A DNA stretch of 64,000 nucleotides from contig JANXLV010000073.1 in NCBI GenBank assembly GCA_025355005.1, positions 1-64,000 of the forward strand, given 5' to 3'. Positions within the stretch are counted from its first letter, which is position 1; the number at the start of each line of letters is the position of its first letter. The notes under the pieces are model-generated. The model was not told the DNA's origin, made no database searches, and worked only from the letters and a program-made list of their open reading frames with translations. This document shows, piece by piece, positions 25,092-33,806 of the stretch. The stretch comes from Myxococcales bacterium. Its GTDB lineage: Bacteria > Myxococcota_A > Polyangia > Polyangiales > Polyangiaceae. The position numbers and the translations under genes were made by a program.

Positions 25092-25757
25092 ATGGTGTGC
25101 GCTGTGTCCGTCATGATTGGCAGCGGTGGACCGCCCCGGAGTCGGGCGGATGAACCTGCGCGGTCGCATTTGATGGAGCGCCACGTCGAGCCCGCGCCCG
25201 TATCATCGGCGCCTGCGGAGGGACGGGAGGCCGCGTCGCACGAAGCGGTTCGCCTCCGGGCGATGGTCGACGAGCACTTCGACTTCGTATTCCGGACTCT
25301 TCGTGCGTTCGGTGTGCGGCACGCGGACGCGGAGGACGGAGCGCAGACGGTGTTCATCATCGCGTCCCGCAAGCTCTCCGTGATCACCAACGGAAGCGAG
25401 CGTGCGTTCCTGTTCGCTACGGCACGCGGGGTGGCCAGCAATGTGCGCCGCTCCGGGATGCGCAATCGCGAGGATGTGAGCTCCGACGTGTTGCCGGCAA
25501 CGGTCGACCAGGCGCCGAGCCCGGAGGAGGCAGCAGCGCGCAGCCAGGCGCGGACGCACCTCGTTCGCATCATGGACGGCATGGACGACGATGCCCGCGC
25601 CGTGTTCGTGCTCTTCGAGCTCGAGGGCTTGACGATGGCGGAGATCGCCAAGGTCGTCGACGTGCCGCCGGGGACGGTCGCGTCCAGGTTGCGCCGCGCG
25701 CGGGAGGTCTTCGAGCGCGGGTCGCGCGAGCTCGGCGGCGAAGGAGGCTCACCATGA
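25092..25757 (+). CDS. ECF-type RNA polymerase sigma factor
   Basis: 221 residues from the ATG at 25092; ATGs at 25113 and 25173 are alternatives. Region 2 is visible as VDEHFDFVFRTLRAFGVRHADAEDGAQTVF and region 4 as FVLFELEGLTMAEIAKVVDVPPGTVASRLRRAREVF, the typical sigma-2/sigma-4 pair with no region 3. The stop overlaps the next start (ATGA), and that next gene encodes a membrane protein, the usual arrangement for sigma and anti-sigma factors. The frame upstream of 25092 belongs to the previous gene's shadow. Confidence 0.88.
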   Translation: MVCAVSVMIGSGGPPRSRADEPARSHLMERHVEPAPVSSAPAEGREAASHEAVRLRAMVDEHFDFVFRTLRAFGVRHADAEDGAQTVFIIASRKLSVITNGSERAFLFATARGVASNVRRSGMRNREDVSSDVLPATVDQAPSPEEAAARSQARTHLVRIMDGMDDDARAVFVLFELEGLTMAEIAKVVDVPPGTVASRLRRAREVFERGSRELGGEGGSP

Positions 25758-26611
25758 GTGACCCTCGACGATTGCTCGACGACGCGCAGACTACGGATCT
25801 GCAGCGCTCTCTCCTCGGTTCGTTCGCAGACGAGGCGGCTCCCTCGCACGCACGTCAGCGGACGCTCGCCGCGCTCGGCCTCCCGGCGGCCGTTGGCGGG
25901 GCCACGACGCTCGCTGCCGCGATGAAGGCATCCTCCACATCCATCGCGCCCGCCGCGATTGCAAACGTGAAGGGCGCGCTCGGTCTCGTGACATGGATCA
26001 AGTGGGGCGGCGCGTTGCTCGCGCTCACCATCGTGGGGGGAAGCGGGTACGCGATCGCGACGCGGGCCGCGCCCACGCCCCGCGCGTCGTCGGCAGCACT
26101 GCTCGGGCCTGCCGGGCCTGCCGTTACCCCGAGGCCCACGGAGGCAGCCGTGCAGCGCCCGCCCGACCCTGCCACCGACCCTGCCACCGACCCTGCCAGC
26201 AACGCGGTCGCTCTTCTGCCGCCCACGCTCGCGCCCAAGGGGCTTCCGATGGTGGGAGATGCGAAGGGCAAGTCCGTCAAGCAGGTGACCGGGACGCGGG
26301 ATAGCGCGCCCGCCGTCGTGTCCGCTGCGTCTGGAGGCGCAGGCACTCTGCTCCCCGAGCTGACCTTGATGGATCACGCGCGCCAGTCCTTTTCGCAAGG
26401 CTCGTACGCGGATGCGGTCAGCACCGTGATGACCTACGAGGCACGCTACCCGCAGGGCTCGTTCATTCAGGAGGCGGAGTTCATTCGCGTCCGCGCGCTC
26501 TTCGAGCAGCACGATCCCGACAGCCCCAGGGCCGCGCGTGCCTTCTTGACCCAGTACCCGTCGAGTCCGTACGCTCCGAGAGTGCGTACGCTCGTCGGTG
26601 GAGGGCCGTGA
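25754..26611 (+). CDS. Single-pass membrane protein, probable anti-sigma partner
   Basis: 285 residues starting MSDPRRLLDDAQTTDLQRSLL. A cytosolic N-terminus of ~80 residues precedes one membrane helix (ITWIKWGG-type segment ending LLALTIVGGSGYAI). A Pro/Ala-rich stretch with three PATD-type repeats follows, then a C-terminal ~80 residues with a TPR/YbgF-like repeat (DHARQSFSQGSYADAVSTVMTYEARYPQGSF and FIRVRALFEQHDPDSPRAARAFLTQYPSSPY). Anti-sigma zinc motifs are absent, so the role rests on the 4 bp overlap with the sigma gene. It is coupled downstream as well (GTGA). Confidence 0.65.
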   Translation: MSDPRRLLDDAQTTDLQRSLLGSFADEAAPSHARQRTLAALGLPAAVGGATTLAAAMKASSTSIAPAAIANVKGALGLVTWIKWGGALLALTIVGGSGYAIATRAAPTPRASSAALLGPAGPAVTPRPTEAAVQRPPDPATDPATDPASNAVALLPPTLAPKGLPMVGDAKGKSVKQVTGTRDSAPAVVSAASGGAGTLLPELTLMDHARQSFSQGSYADAVSTVMTYEARYPQGSFIQEAEFIRVRALFEQHDPDSPRAARAFLTQYPSSPYAPRVRTLVGGGP

Positions 26612-27168
26612 GGCGCCCGAGGCTCGCTGTGATGATCTCGCTCGTCGCCACCGTGTCGTGCGCAAGTGGCATCGCGTCGTTCGTGCTCGGCGCATGCGGA
26701 ACGGACGTGAGCCTTGGCGGCGGAGGTGACGCGCAGAGCCCAATAGCCGAGGCGGGCGCCGACGCCACGCTGCTCGACACGCTGGACTGCGAGCCTTGCT
26801 CCACCACGTCCGCATGCCGAGCCCGCAGCTCGTGCGCGTCCGTCGATGGGGGTGACGCCTTCTGCTTCGCGAGCTGCGACGCCAGCACCCAGTGCGAGCC
26901 CGACGAGCTGTGCGGCTCCGCGACGGACGTCGCCCAGACACCCACGCTCGCATGCGTCCCGAAGGGCGGCGCCTGCCCTGCCGCGGTCGGGCCAGTCGGA
27001 CCCGATGGCAGTACGCTCGACCAGTGCGGCACGCTCGTGGGCCCCAAGGTCGCGGACGCCGGTTGCACGGCTTGCCACCACGACTGTCAGAAGAACGGCT
27101 GCTACGGCGGCTACTACTGCGACGTGCTGACAAAAGACTGCTCGCGCCCGCCAGCCAAATGCCTCTAG
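26608..27168 (+). CDS. Exported Cys-rich protein of the ECF operon
   Basis: 186 residues, GTG start overlapping the previous stop by 4 bp. The N-terminus MISLVATVSCASGIASFVLGAC is a signal sequence with lipobox LGAC. The body has about 20 cysteines in short spacings (CEPCSTTSACRARSSC, CFASCDASTQC, CTACHHDCQKNGC), a disulfide-rich pattern common in myxobacterial surface proteins. Its place as third gene suggests it is either a sensor input for, or an output of, the sigma/anti-sigma pair. Confidence 0.65.
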   Translation: MRRPRLAVMISLVATVSCASGIASFVLGACGTDVSLGGGGDAQSPIAEAGADATLLDTLDCEPCSTTSACRARSSCASVDGGDAFCFASCDASTQCEPDELCGSATDVAQTPTLACVPKGGACPAAVGPVGPDGSTLDQCGTLVGPKVADAGCTACHHDCQKNGCYGGYYCDVLTKDCSRPPAKCL

Positions 27169-27208
27169 GCAGCATCGGCCCGTCGCATATGTGATAATAC
27201 GCTTCGCG

Positions 27209-28543
27209 ATGGCGGCTCCTGCCCCTACCCCGCAGCTCGAAGGATGGGGACGTGTGCCCGTGGAAGGACGCGAGATCCTCTCCGAGAACCTCGAGCGCGT
27301 GACGCCCGGCACGGTCCTCATGCGCGGGCTCGGCCGCTCCTATGGCGATTCATCGCTGCCGGCGCACCCCGAAGACAAGGTCGTTGCCACGCGCCTCGCG
27401 AACCGCATCATCGCGTTCGATCCGAGCACGGGCGTGCTTCGCGGCGAGGCGGGGGTCAGCCTGGTGGAGCTGAATCGCAGCTTCTTGCCGCGCGGCTGGT
27501 TCACACCCGTCACGCCAGGGACGAAGTACGTGACGCTCGGCGGAATGGTCGCATCGGACGTCCACGGCAAGAACCACCACGTCGCAGGTTGCTTCGGCGC
27601 CCATGTGCGCGCGCTCAAGATGCGCCTCGCGGACGACAGCATCGTCGAGTGCGGGCCCGACGCCGAGCCGGAGCTGTTCTGGGCGACCGTCGGCGGCATG
27701 GGCCTCACCGGGCACGTGCTCGAGGTCGAGTTCAAGATGGACAAGGTAACGAGCCCATGGATCTGGCGCGAGAGCACGCGCGTGCGCGATCTCGGCGAGT
27801 ACCTGGACGCGCTGAACGCCGCGGCGCCACGCTGGCCGATGACGGTGGGATGGATCGACTGCGTCTGCAAGGGCAGCGGCATGGGGCGCGGCATCCTCGA
27901 TGCGGGGCGCTGGGCAACACGCGAAGAAGCGGGCGACGCGCTGCCGAAGGGCGGCCTTTCGATCAAGTTCCCCGTCGACCTGCCCGGCTGGGCCGTCAAC
28001 GACTTCACCGTCGGGCTCTTCAACACGGCCTACTACTGGAAGCAGTTCGAGTCGCGCATCACGGGTCTCGCTACGTCGAACCAGTTCTTCTACCCGCTGG
28101 ACGGTATCCTCGAGTGGAACCGCGGCTACGGCAAGCGCGGCTTCACCCAATACCAGTGCGTCATCCCGCGCAGGGCTGGCGTCCATGCCGTGACGGAGTT
28201 CATGCAGCTGCTCACGAAGCTGGGCGGCGCCTCACCGCTCTCCGTCATCAAGGACTGCGGTCCCGAGGGCAAAGGCCTGCTCTCGTTCCCGCTCGAAGGC
28301 ACGTCGGTCGCCGTGGACATGGTCGTCACGCCGGAGCTACAGAAGATCGTCGATCGCCTCAACGAGTTCGTGATCGAGGTCGGCGGTCGCATCTACCTCA
28401 CCAAGGACCGCTTCACGCGTCCGGAGCATTTCCGCGCGATGGAGCCGCGGCTCCCTGCCTTCCTCGCGGCGCGCGAGAAGTACGATCCAGAGCGCAAGCT
28501 GCGAAGCGCGCAGTCCGTCAGGTTGTTCGGAGACAAAGCATAG
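27209..28543 (+). CDS. FAD-binding oxidoreductase of the DprE1 (vanillyl-alcohol-oxidase) family
   Basis: 444 residues from the ATG at 27209; a GTG at 27191 would add six. The FAD domain starts with GRGR-like VLMRGLGRSYGDSSLPA, followed by PVTPGTKYVTLGGMVASDVHGKNHH, the PP-loop region of the family. The C-terminal RIYLTKDRFTRPEHF matches the DprE1 motif holding the catalytic Lys (LTKD). DprE1 oxidises decaprenyl-phosphoryl-ribose at C2 in mycobacterial arabinan synthesis. The next gene, 2 bp later, is a DprE2-like reductase, supporting a polyprenyl-phosphoryl-sugar epimerisation pair. A GATAAT box at 27192-27197 suggests a short-leader promoter. Confidence 0.8.
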   Translation: MAAPAPTPQLEGWGRVPVEGREILSENLERVTPGTVLMRGLGRSYGDSSLPAHPEDKVVATRLANRIIAFDPSTGVLRGEAGVSLVELNRSFLPRGWFTPVTPGTKYVTLGGMVASDVHGKNHHVAGCFGAHVRALKMRLADDSIVECGPDAEPELFWATVGGMGLTGHVLEVEFKMDKVTSPWIWRESTRVRDLGEYLDALNAAAPRWPMTVGWIDCVCKGSGMGRGILDAGRWATREEAGDALPKGGLSIKFPVDLPGWAVNDFTVGLFNTAYYWKQFESRITGLATSNQFFYPLDGILEWNRGYGKRGFTQYQCVIPRRAGVHAVTEFMQLLTKLGGASPLSVIKDCGPEGKGLLSFPLEGTSVAVDMVVTPELQKIVDRLNEFVIEVGGRIYLTKDRFTRPEHFRAMEPRLPAFLAAREKYDPERKLRSAQSVRLFGDKA

Positions 28544-28545
28544 AC

Positions 28546-29286
28546 ATGAAGGCAGTGGTCCTCGGTGGAACCAGCGGCATGGGCCGCGCGATCGCGCAGA
28601 AGCTCGTGGAGCGCGGCGACTCCGTCTTTCTCCTCGGCTTCCCCGAGGCGGATCTCGAGAAGAGTGCGGCGGACCTCAAGGCACGTCATGCGAAGGGCGA
28701 GACCGCGAAGTACGCCGTGCTCGATCTGGAGAAGCCCGAAGGCTTTGCGGCGGCGCTGGACGCGGCGGACAAGGCGCTCGACGACTTCGACACCATGATC
28801 GTGACCGCCGCGATGTTCGCGACACCCGAGCAGATGGAGGACAACATCGAGCTCCTCCGCCGCCTCGTCACCGTGAACTACGCCAACACCGTGGTGTTCT
28901 GCGAACACGTGAAGAAGCGCTTGCTCGCGCGTGGTGGCGGCAAGCTCACCGTGTTCTCGTCCGTCGCTGGTGAGCGCGGGCGCAAGCCCGTCGGCGTGTA
29001 CGGCTCGTCCAAGGCGGGGCTCTCGATCTACCTCGAGGCGCTCGATCACAAGCACAACGCGCAGGGCCTCGACGTGCTGTGCGTGAAGCCCGGCTTCGTG
29101 AAGACCGGCATGACGGCCGGCCTCAAGCCGCCGCCGTTCGCAGGCGAGCCGGACCAGGTCGCGCGCGACGTGCTCGCCGCGATGGACGCGAAGAAACCTG
29201 TACTCTACACGCCATTCATGTGGGCGCTCGTGATGTTCATCATCCGGCTCTTGCCGCGCTTCGTGATGCGCAAGATCAACTTCTGA
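28546..29286 (+). CDS. SDR-family reductase, DprE2-like
   Basis: 246 residues starting MKAVVLGGTSGMGRAIAQKL, with the cofactor motif GGTSGMG. Active-site residues are the Ser in VFSSVAGERG and YGSSK (Tyr-x-x-x-Lys); the SVAGERGR and YGSSKAGL strings resemble DprE2. A hydrophobic C-terminus (WALVMFIIRLLPRFVMRKINF) suggests membrane association, fitting a polyprenyl-linked substrate. It starts 2 bp after the DprE1-like gene and would reduce the keto-sugar made by it. It converges with a second such SDR. Confidence 0.8.
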   Translation: MKAVVLGGTSGMGRAIAQKLVERGDSVFLLGFPEADLEKSAADLKARHAKGETAKYAVLDLEKPEGFAAALDAADKALDDFDTMIVTAAMFATPEQMEDNIELLRRLVTVNYANTVVFCEHVKKRLLARGGGKLTVFSSVAGERGRKPVGVYGSSKAGLSIYLEALDHKHNAQGLDVLCVKPGFVKTGMTAGLKPPPFAGEPDQVARDVLAAMDAKKPVLYTPFMWALVMFIIRLLPRFVMRKINF

Positions 29287-29332
29287 AGCGCGCAGGCTCC
29301 CGGCGCGCGCGGGGTGAGCGAGCGAGCGACCG

Positions 29333-30085
29333 TCAGCGGCCCGACAGGAACGGCAGGAGCTGGAAGACCTGCTCGGGCGTGTTCTTCACGACCGGCATGA
29401 TCGCGCCCCAGAACGCGGGCACGTACGCCTCCGCCTTGCCCGCATCCATGGCCGCGACGATGTCCCGCGCGACGCCCGCAGGCTTGCCGAAGAGCATGTG
29501 CTTCTTGTGGTCCTTCGTCATGGGCGAGTCCACGGGACCGAGCTTCAACGTGGTCACCTTCACCGAGCTCGCATAGAGCCGCGTGCGAAGGCCTTGAAGG
29601 AAGACGTTGAGCGCGCCTTTTGCGGCGCCGTAGGTGTAGTTGCGAGGTCGTCCGCGCTCACCGGCGACGGACGTGATCACGCCGACACACCCGCTCCGTT
29701 CCTTCTCCAGCGCGTTCGCGAGCGGAATGAGGAGCGACACCACCGACGTGAAGTTCGTTCGCAGGATCTTCTCCGCGTCCGCGAAGCTTCGCTCGCTCGC
29801 TTGCTGATCACCCAGGTCGCCGTGCGCGATGAGGGCGACGTCGAGGCCCGAGAGCGCATCGATCGCCGCGCGCACGACGTCCTCGTTCTGTGTGAGCACG
29901 TCGAAGTCCGCGCACTGCGACGTCACGCTGGCAGCGCCGGCCTGGGTGCACACGCGCACGATCTCGGTGAGCTTCGCTTCGTTGCGTCCGACCAGGTGGA
30001 GCCGCTCGCCACGTCTCGCATGAATCTGGGCCACTTCGGAGGCGACGGCGGACGTGGCACCGAGGATGAGGACGCGCTTTGCCAT
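29333..30085 (-). CDS. Second SDR-family reductase, DprE2-like
   Basis: 250 residues starting MAKRVLILGATSAVASEVAQIHARRG. The nucleotide loop is GATSAVA and the active site is Ser in VITSVAGERGR plus YGAAK. The motif SVAGERGRPRNYTYGAAKGALNVFLQGLR is again DprE2-like. The C-terminal PAFWGAIMPVVKNTPEQVFQLLPFL is hydrophobic as in the first SDR. It converges with that gene (47 bp gap) and shares its strand with the integral membrane protein 14 bp downstream. Having two DprE2-like genes next to one DprE1-like gene is unusual. Confidence 0.8.
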   Translation of the reverse strand: MAKRVLILGATSAVASEVAQIHARRGERLHLVGRNEAKLTEIVRVCTQAGAASVTSQCADFDVLTQNEDVVRAAIDALSGLDVALIAHGDLGDQQASERSFADAEKILRTNFTSVVSLLIPLANALEKERSGCVGVITSVAGERGRPRNYTYGAAKGALNVFLQGLRTRLYASSVKVTTLKLGPVDSPMTKDHKKHMLFGKPAGVARDIVAAMDAGKAEAYVPAFWGAIMPVVKNTPEQVFQLLPFLSGR

Positions 30086-30099
30086 GCGCGCACTATAGG

Positions 30100-31098
30100 T
30101 CAGGTCTTGGGTGCAGGTAGCTTCGGCTTCGCACGGAAGATGAGCAGCGCGGCGAAGCCAACGAACGCGAGGGACAGCTCGATGGCGTGCGTGAAGAGCG
30201 AGATCGCGGTCGCGTGCGCGGCCGTGGTGCCCAGCGACTTGGCCGAGAACGCGAAGACGGCCTCACGCACGCCCATCTGACCGGGCACGAGGACGCCGAT
30301 CGATGCGCCAAGCAGCCGCACGCCTTCGTTCGCAACGGACCCGAAGAACGTGGGCGTGCCTCCCATCGACTGCGTGATGAACACCTGCTCGAGCACCTTG
30401 ATGAAGAGGCTCGCGAGCAGGCATCCGCTCGGCCCCAGCGCGAGCACGTGGCCGGTCTTCGCCACGGCGTGGAGGCGCTCGATCGCGTTCTTGCGCTTGG
30501 GCCAGCGGTTCGAGAACCACGCCGCTGCGCGCGCGGACCGCATGACGACGCGGAGCAAAGTTCCCAGCGTGTAGAGCAGCGCGGTGTTTCCGAGCAGCAC
30601 CCAGGAGAGCGGGGTTCCGCGCGTGGCAAAGGCTGCAAGCAAGCACATCGTGCCGACCGAGAAGAACGTGGCGGCCTGCAGCGTGGCGCCCGCGGATGCG
30701 GACTCGGGCACGCCGACGTGCTCTCCCAGGACGGTCGTCTTCAGCGCCTCTGCGGCGGGCCGCGGCGCGGGGAACACCGTGATGGCGGCGTACGCACCCA
30801 GGTGCGCGAGCGTCATCACACCCCACGGCACGCGTCGCCCGAGGGCGAGTCGCGTGGCAGCGGCCTCGCAGAACACGCGCCCCAACTCGCAGAGCACGCA
30901 GAGCGGGAGGACGGGCAGCGCAGGCTTGAGCGACGCGTAGACCTCGGCGAATCCCAGCTGCAGTGGAACGGCGAGCGCGAGCGCCACGCCCACGAACGCG
31001 AGGATCACGCGGATGAGATGGAGGCGCCGAACCCGCGTGACCTCACGTGCGAGCTCGTCGGACTCCGGAACCTTCGGCGTGATCTGCGTGGAGCTCAG
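30100..31098 (-). CDS. UPF0104/LPG-synthase-type integral membrane protein
   Basis: About 332 residues with some eight membrane helices in the layout of the lysylphosphatidylglycerol-synthase transmembrane family (GVREAVFAFSAKSLGTTAAHATAISLFTHAIELSLAFVGFAAL at the end). The start is uncertain: no ATG precedes the first helix. The basic leader VTRVRRLHLIR must be included, so a non-standard CTG at 31098 is used; GTG at 31008 would start inside the helix. There is no catalytic LPG-synthase domain. In envelope clusters such proteins are putative lipid-linked substrate flippases or sensors. It lies downstream of the second SDR's 5' side on the same strand. Confidence 0.65.
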   Translation of the reverse strand: MSSTQITPKVPESDELAREVTRVRRLHLIRVILAFVGVALALAVPLQLGFAEVYASLKPALPVLPLCVLCELGRVFCEAAATRLALGRRVPWGVMTLAHLGAYAAITVFPAPRPAAEALKTTVLGEHVGVPESASAGATLQAATFFSVGTMCLLAAFATRGTPLSWVLLGNTALLYTLGTLLRVVMRSARAAAWFSNRWPKRKNAIERLHAVAKTGHVLALGPSGCLLASLFIKVLEQVFITQSMGGTPTFFGSVANEGVRLLGASIGVLVPGQMGVREAVFAFSAKSLGTTAAHATAISLFTHAIELSLAFVGFAALLIFRAKPKLPAPKT

Positions 31099-31139
31099 AG
31101 CCGCGAGCGTACCCCAATGCCGCCCCGGAGGCGCGTGCC

Positions 31140-32222
31140 TCAGAAGCCCTTCTGGCGCAGGCGCTGGACCACGTCGCGATAGAACTGCTCGAAATTGAAC
31201 GTGGTCGCCGTGGCGCCGCTCACGTTGATGTTGCCGACCTCCTGCAGGTGATCGGCCGGGACGCACTGCATGAACTCGCCCCACTTGGCGCTGTCGACGG
31301 TGACGAGACCGTCGTTCACGACGCCCTTCCCTTCCTCGAGGAGGAGCGCGGTGGGCACCATCAAGGGCTGCGCCGCGTCCAGCTGGTTCGGCATGTTGGG
31401 GAACGTGCTGGTGTCGCAGACGCCAGTGCCGGAGCGCAGGTTCGTGCGACCCGCGTAGCTCGCGTAGTAGACGCCGGGCGCGTCGATGTACTTCGGGTTA
31501 AAGGTGTTCGCCATGTACGGCGTCGTGAGCTCCTGCGCTTGCGCCATCAGGTTGGTGCTCGACTGGATGTCGTAGACGCTCTTCTCCAGCACGCCGAGCA
31601 GCGCCGAGGCCGCGTCATTCAGCGTGTTCGACGCGAAGCCGGGGATCAGCCCGAGCGCGACGTCGGCGACCTTGCTTCCGCGGTGTGGCGTGGAGATGGT
31701 CGTGACGCTCGCCAGCACGTCGCCCATTCCGTAGCCGTTGGGGCTCGCGAGCACCCGCGCGTCCATGCCGCCCTGACTGTGTCCGATGAGGTTCAGCTTC
31801 TTGCGGTTCGTCTTCTTCAGTATGTCCTGGAGCTGCGACATGATGGCGACCGCGCGGATCTCGCTCGTGTCGTACGGCGGCGCGACGGTCTCGAAGACCT
31901 CGAACTCACCGTCGCGAGCGAGCGCATCACGAACGTGGTTCCAGTAGTCGACGCTGACGGGACCGACCGTGAGCTTGTCGAAGCCAGCCATGCCGTGAAC
32001 CAGGACGACCGGATAAGGAGCGCCGAGACGCGTGTCCGCAGGAGCGGGCGTACCGTCACCGCCAGAGGGAGCGCCGCTGCCGGGGTTTGCCCCAGACGCG
32101 CTACCACCACTGGGCCAGGGGCGACCGTCGCCGTCCGCAGTGCCCGACGTGACACCGGCGGAGCTTCCGCAGCCCGCAGCAAGTACGGCGAGGCACACCG
32201 TCACGCCAAACTTCATCCGCAT
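31140..32222 (-). CDS. Secreted triacylglycerol lipase-like alpha/beta hydrolase
   Basis: 360 residues starting MRMKFGVTVCLAVLAAGC, lipobox AAGC at C18, then a Gly/Ser linker. The hydrolase domain starts PYPVVLVHGMAGFD (oxyanion region). The nucleophile elbow is GHSQGG (~147-152), the Asp is probably in DGLVTVDSAKWG, and the His in PADHLQEVG. This pattern is that of Pseudomonas family I lipases. It should be an outer-membrane or surface lipoprotein acting on external lipids or esters. Its promoter lies in the 228 bp gap upstream (32223-32450), which has no gene. Confidence 0.85.
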   Translation of the reverse strand: MRMKFGVTVCLAVLAAGCGSSAGVTSGTADGDGRPWPSGGSASGANPGSGAPSGGDGTPAPADTRLGAPYPVVLVHGMAGFDKLTVGPVSVDYWNHVRDALARDGEFEVFETVAPPYDTSEIRAVAIMSQLQDILKKTNRKKLNLIGHSQGGMDARVLASPNGYGMGDVLASVTTISTPHRGSKVADVALGLIPGFASNTLNDAASALLGVLEKSVYDIQSSTNLMAQAQELTTPYMANTFNPKYIDAPGVYYASYAGRTNLRSGTGVCDTSTFPNMPNQLDAAQPLMVPTALLLEEGKGVVNDGLVTVDSAKWGEFMQCVPADHLQEVGNINVSGATATTFNFEQFYRDVVQRLRQKGF

Positions 32223-32450
32223 CTCGAACTCTCCCGCGCCCTGAGGTGTCTCACCCGGGCGACAACTTGACGCACCAGGACGACGCGGTCCCGTATTAAC
32301 CGCGTCTCAACAACGGTTTACGCGGTGCGTTAGTGCGCAATATCGCAGGGGAAAACGCTCCTACATGGTGGGATGACCGGAGCAGCTCGCCCTCGCCCTC
32401 CGCACCGCGTTTTCGTCAGCATGCTTACAAGAATGCCGCCAGAACGCCGA

Positions 32451-33224
32451 CTAGCGCGACATGCGGCGGCGGAGCTCGTTCACCTTGCGGCCCACGATTT
32501 CGTCCGCGGAGACGCGCTGTGCGAGCTCGGCGGGTCGCGTCATCCAGAGGGCAAACGTCTCGGCCTTGTCCTCGGCGACGGCGGTGGTCGCGTACGCGGT
32601 GACGAAGCCGGGCGCGGTGTCCGTGCGCTCGCTCGCCCACGCTGTCCGCAGGGAGCGACCGCCTGCGCCGTATGAGAACGACGGAGCGTTGAGCGCCTCC
32701 CACTCCACATCGCTCGTGAGCGTTCCGTCGTCCGCGACGTCGATGAAGTGATAGAGCTCGTGATGCACGATGCGCGCGGCAAACCCGTCGCTCAGCGTCG
32801 CATCGATGAGCCACCCGCCGTCGATGTTGGGCAGTGATGGAATGTCGCGCCCGTTCTCCCGCAGGTGCTCGCAGACCAGCACGCGGGCCATGTTCGCGCG
32901 CGCCAGATAACCTGCCGGATAGCGCGCGAGCTCTCGCTGTATGACGGCAGTGATGCGCGCCGTGTCCGCGACCGACGGCGCGGCGGCTGAGATGTCGCCG
33001 TTGGGCAGACTCCACGTGATTGCTCGGCCCGCGATCCAGACCTCCGTGTCGTCCGGACCGACGTGCTCGCGCGGCGCGAACCCGATCTGCAGGAGCGTCG
33101 AACGCGTGTGCGTGGCGCGCTCATCGCGTGCCTCGGCCTCTGCGGCCTCGGGGTCGAATAGCCTCGCCTGCGCGATCGCAACGGCAGGCACCGTCAGCAT
33201 CGCGGCCCCGAGAATCAGCGGCAT
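32451..33224 (-). CDS. Secreted zinc metallopeptidase (HELYH)
   Basis: 257 residues from the ATG giving MPLILGAAMLTVPAVAIAQA, a cleavable signal peptide; GTG at 33245 is an alternative. The zinc motif H155-E-L-Y-H159 occurs in VHHELYHFIDVADD, and a downstream Glu in AVAEDKAETFALWM is a likely third ligand. This arrangement resembles putative zinc-binding peptidases of unknown substrate found widely in bacteria. It follows a lipoprotein gene on the same strand with little spacing and may form an operon with it. Confidence 0.7.
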   Translation of the reverse strand: MPLILGAAMLTVPAVAIAQARLFDPEAAEAEARDERATHTRSTLLQIGFAPREHVGPDDTEVWIAGRAITWSLPNGDISAAAPSVADTARITAVIQRELARYPAGYLARANMARVLVCEHLRENGRDIPSLPNIDGGWLIDATLSDGFAARIVHHELYHFIDVADDGTLTSDVEWEALNAPSFSYGAGGRSLRTAWASERTDTAPGFVTAYATTAVAEDKAETFALWMTRPAELAQRVSADEIVGRKVNELRRRMSR

Positions 33225-33255
33225 GGCCCAGCTCGACGCGTCCACGTGGATGAGT

Positions 33256-33771
33256 CTAGCGCATCTGCTTCGGGCCGTAGCTCGGCGCCGAGGGCCAGTC
33301 GCCGCCGACGTGCGGTGTGCCTGGCCCGGTGCCAGGCCCGGTGCCCTGCCCCGCGCCGCCAACGCCGCCGCGGTAATAGTAGACCGGGCCGCTGCGGTAG
33401 GTGGTGGGCCGGTCCGGCGCGCCCCCGCGATTCTGCGCTGCCGCCTCGTCGTAGGCTTGCTCCGGTGCGTGGTCCGTCTCCCAGACGGGGTCGTGGTTGT
33501 CGCGACCGATCACGATCGTCTGCCTGATGCGTGGCGCCGGGTCGGGCGCGCCGATCGTGCCTGGTAGTGGCGGCGGAGCCGCGCGCGCCTCTGCGGCCTT
33601 CGATCGCGCCATCTCCTCGGGGCTCATGTAGTCGAGCATCACGGCGTTCGGAGGGGGGGCGACAGCGGCGTGGCCAGCAGCCGGCTTTGTCGGGTTGCTC
33701 GTGGCGCACCCGACGACGCCAGCCGCCGCTGCGACCAGGACGAAGAAAGAGCGCGCCGCATGGACCCTCAT
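33256..33771 (-). CDS. Small lipoprotein with Pro/Gly-rich tail
   Basis: 171 residues from the ATG at 33771: MRVHAARSFFVLVAAAAGVVGC, lipobox VVGC. The mature chain starts Ala/Pro-rich and has a short conserved-looking piece (VMLDYMSPEEMARSKAAEARAA). It then has GPVYYYRGGVGG and GTGPGTGPGTP repeats. Low complexity suggests a flexible surface or periplasmic spacer. No family is recognised. The frame extends upstream to 34245 only as a shadow of the next gene. Confidence 0.6.
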   Translation of the reverse strand: MRVHAARSFFVLVAAAAGVVGCATSNPTKPAAGHAAVAPPPNAVMLDYMSPEEMARSKAAEARAAPPPLPGTIGAPDPAPRIRQTIVIGRDNHDPVWETDHAPEQAYDEAAAQNRGGAPDRPTTYRSGPVYYYRGGVGGAGQGTGPGTGPGTPHVGGDWPSAPSYGPKQMR

Positions 33772-33806
33772 CACCAGATGATGACGCAACCCAGCCGCGC
33801 CGTCCA

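Noticed and set aside
27244..28545. Long plus-strand frame running into the first DprE2-like SDR
   Set aside because: The part before 28546 is an out-of-frame reading of the DprE1-like gene; only the SDR part is real.
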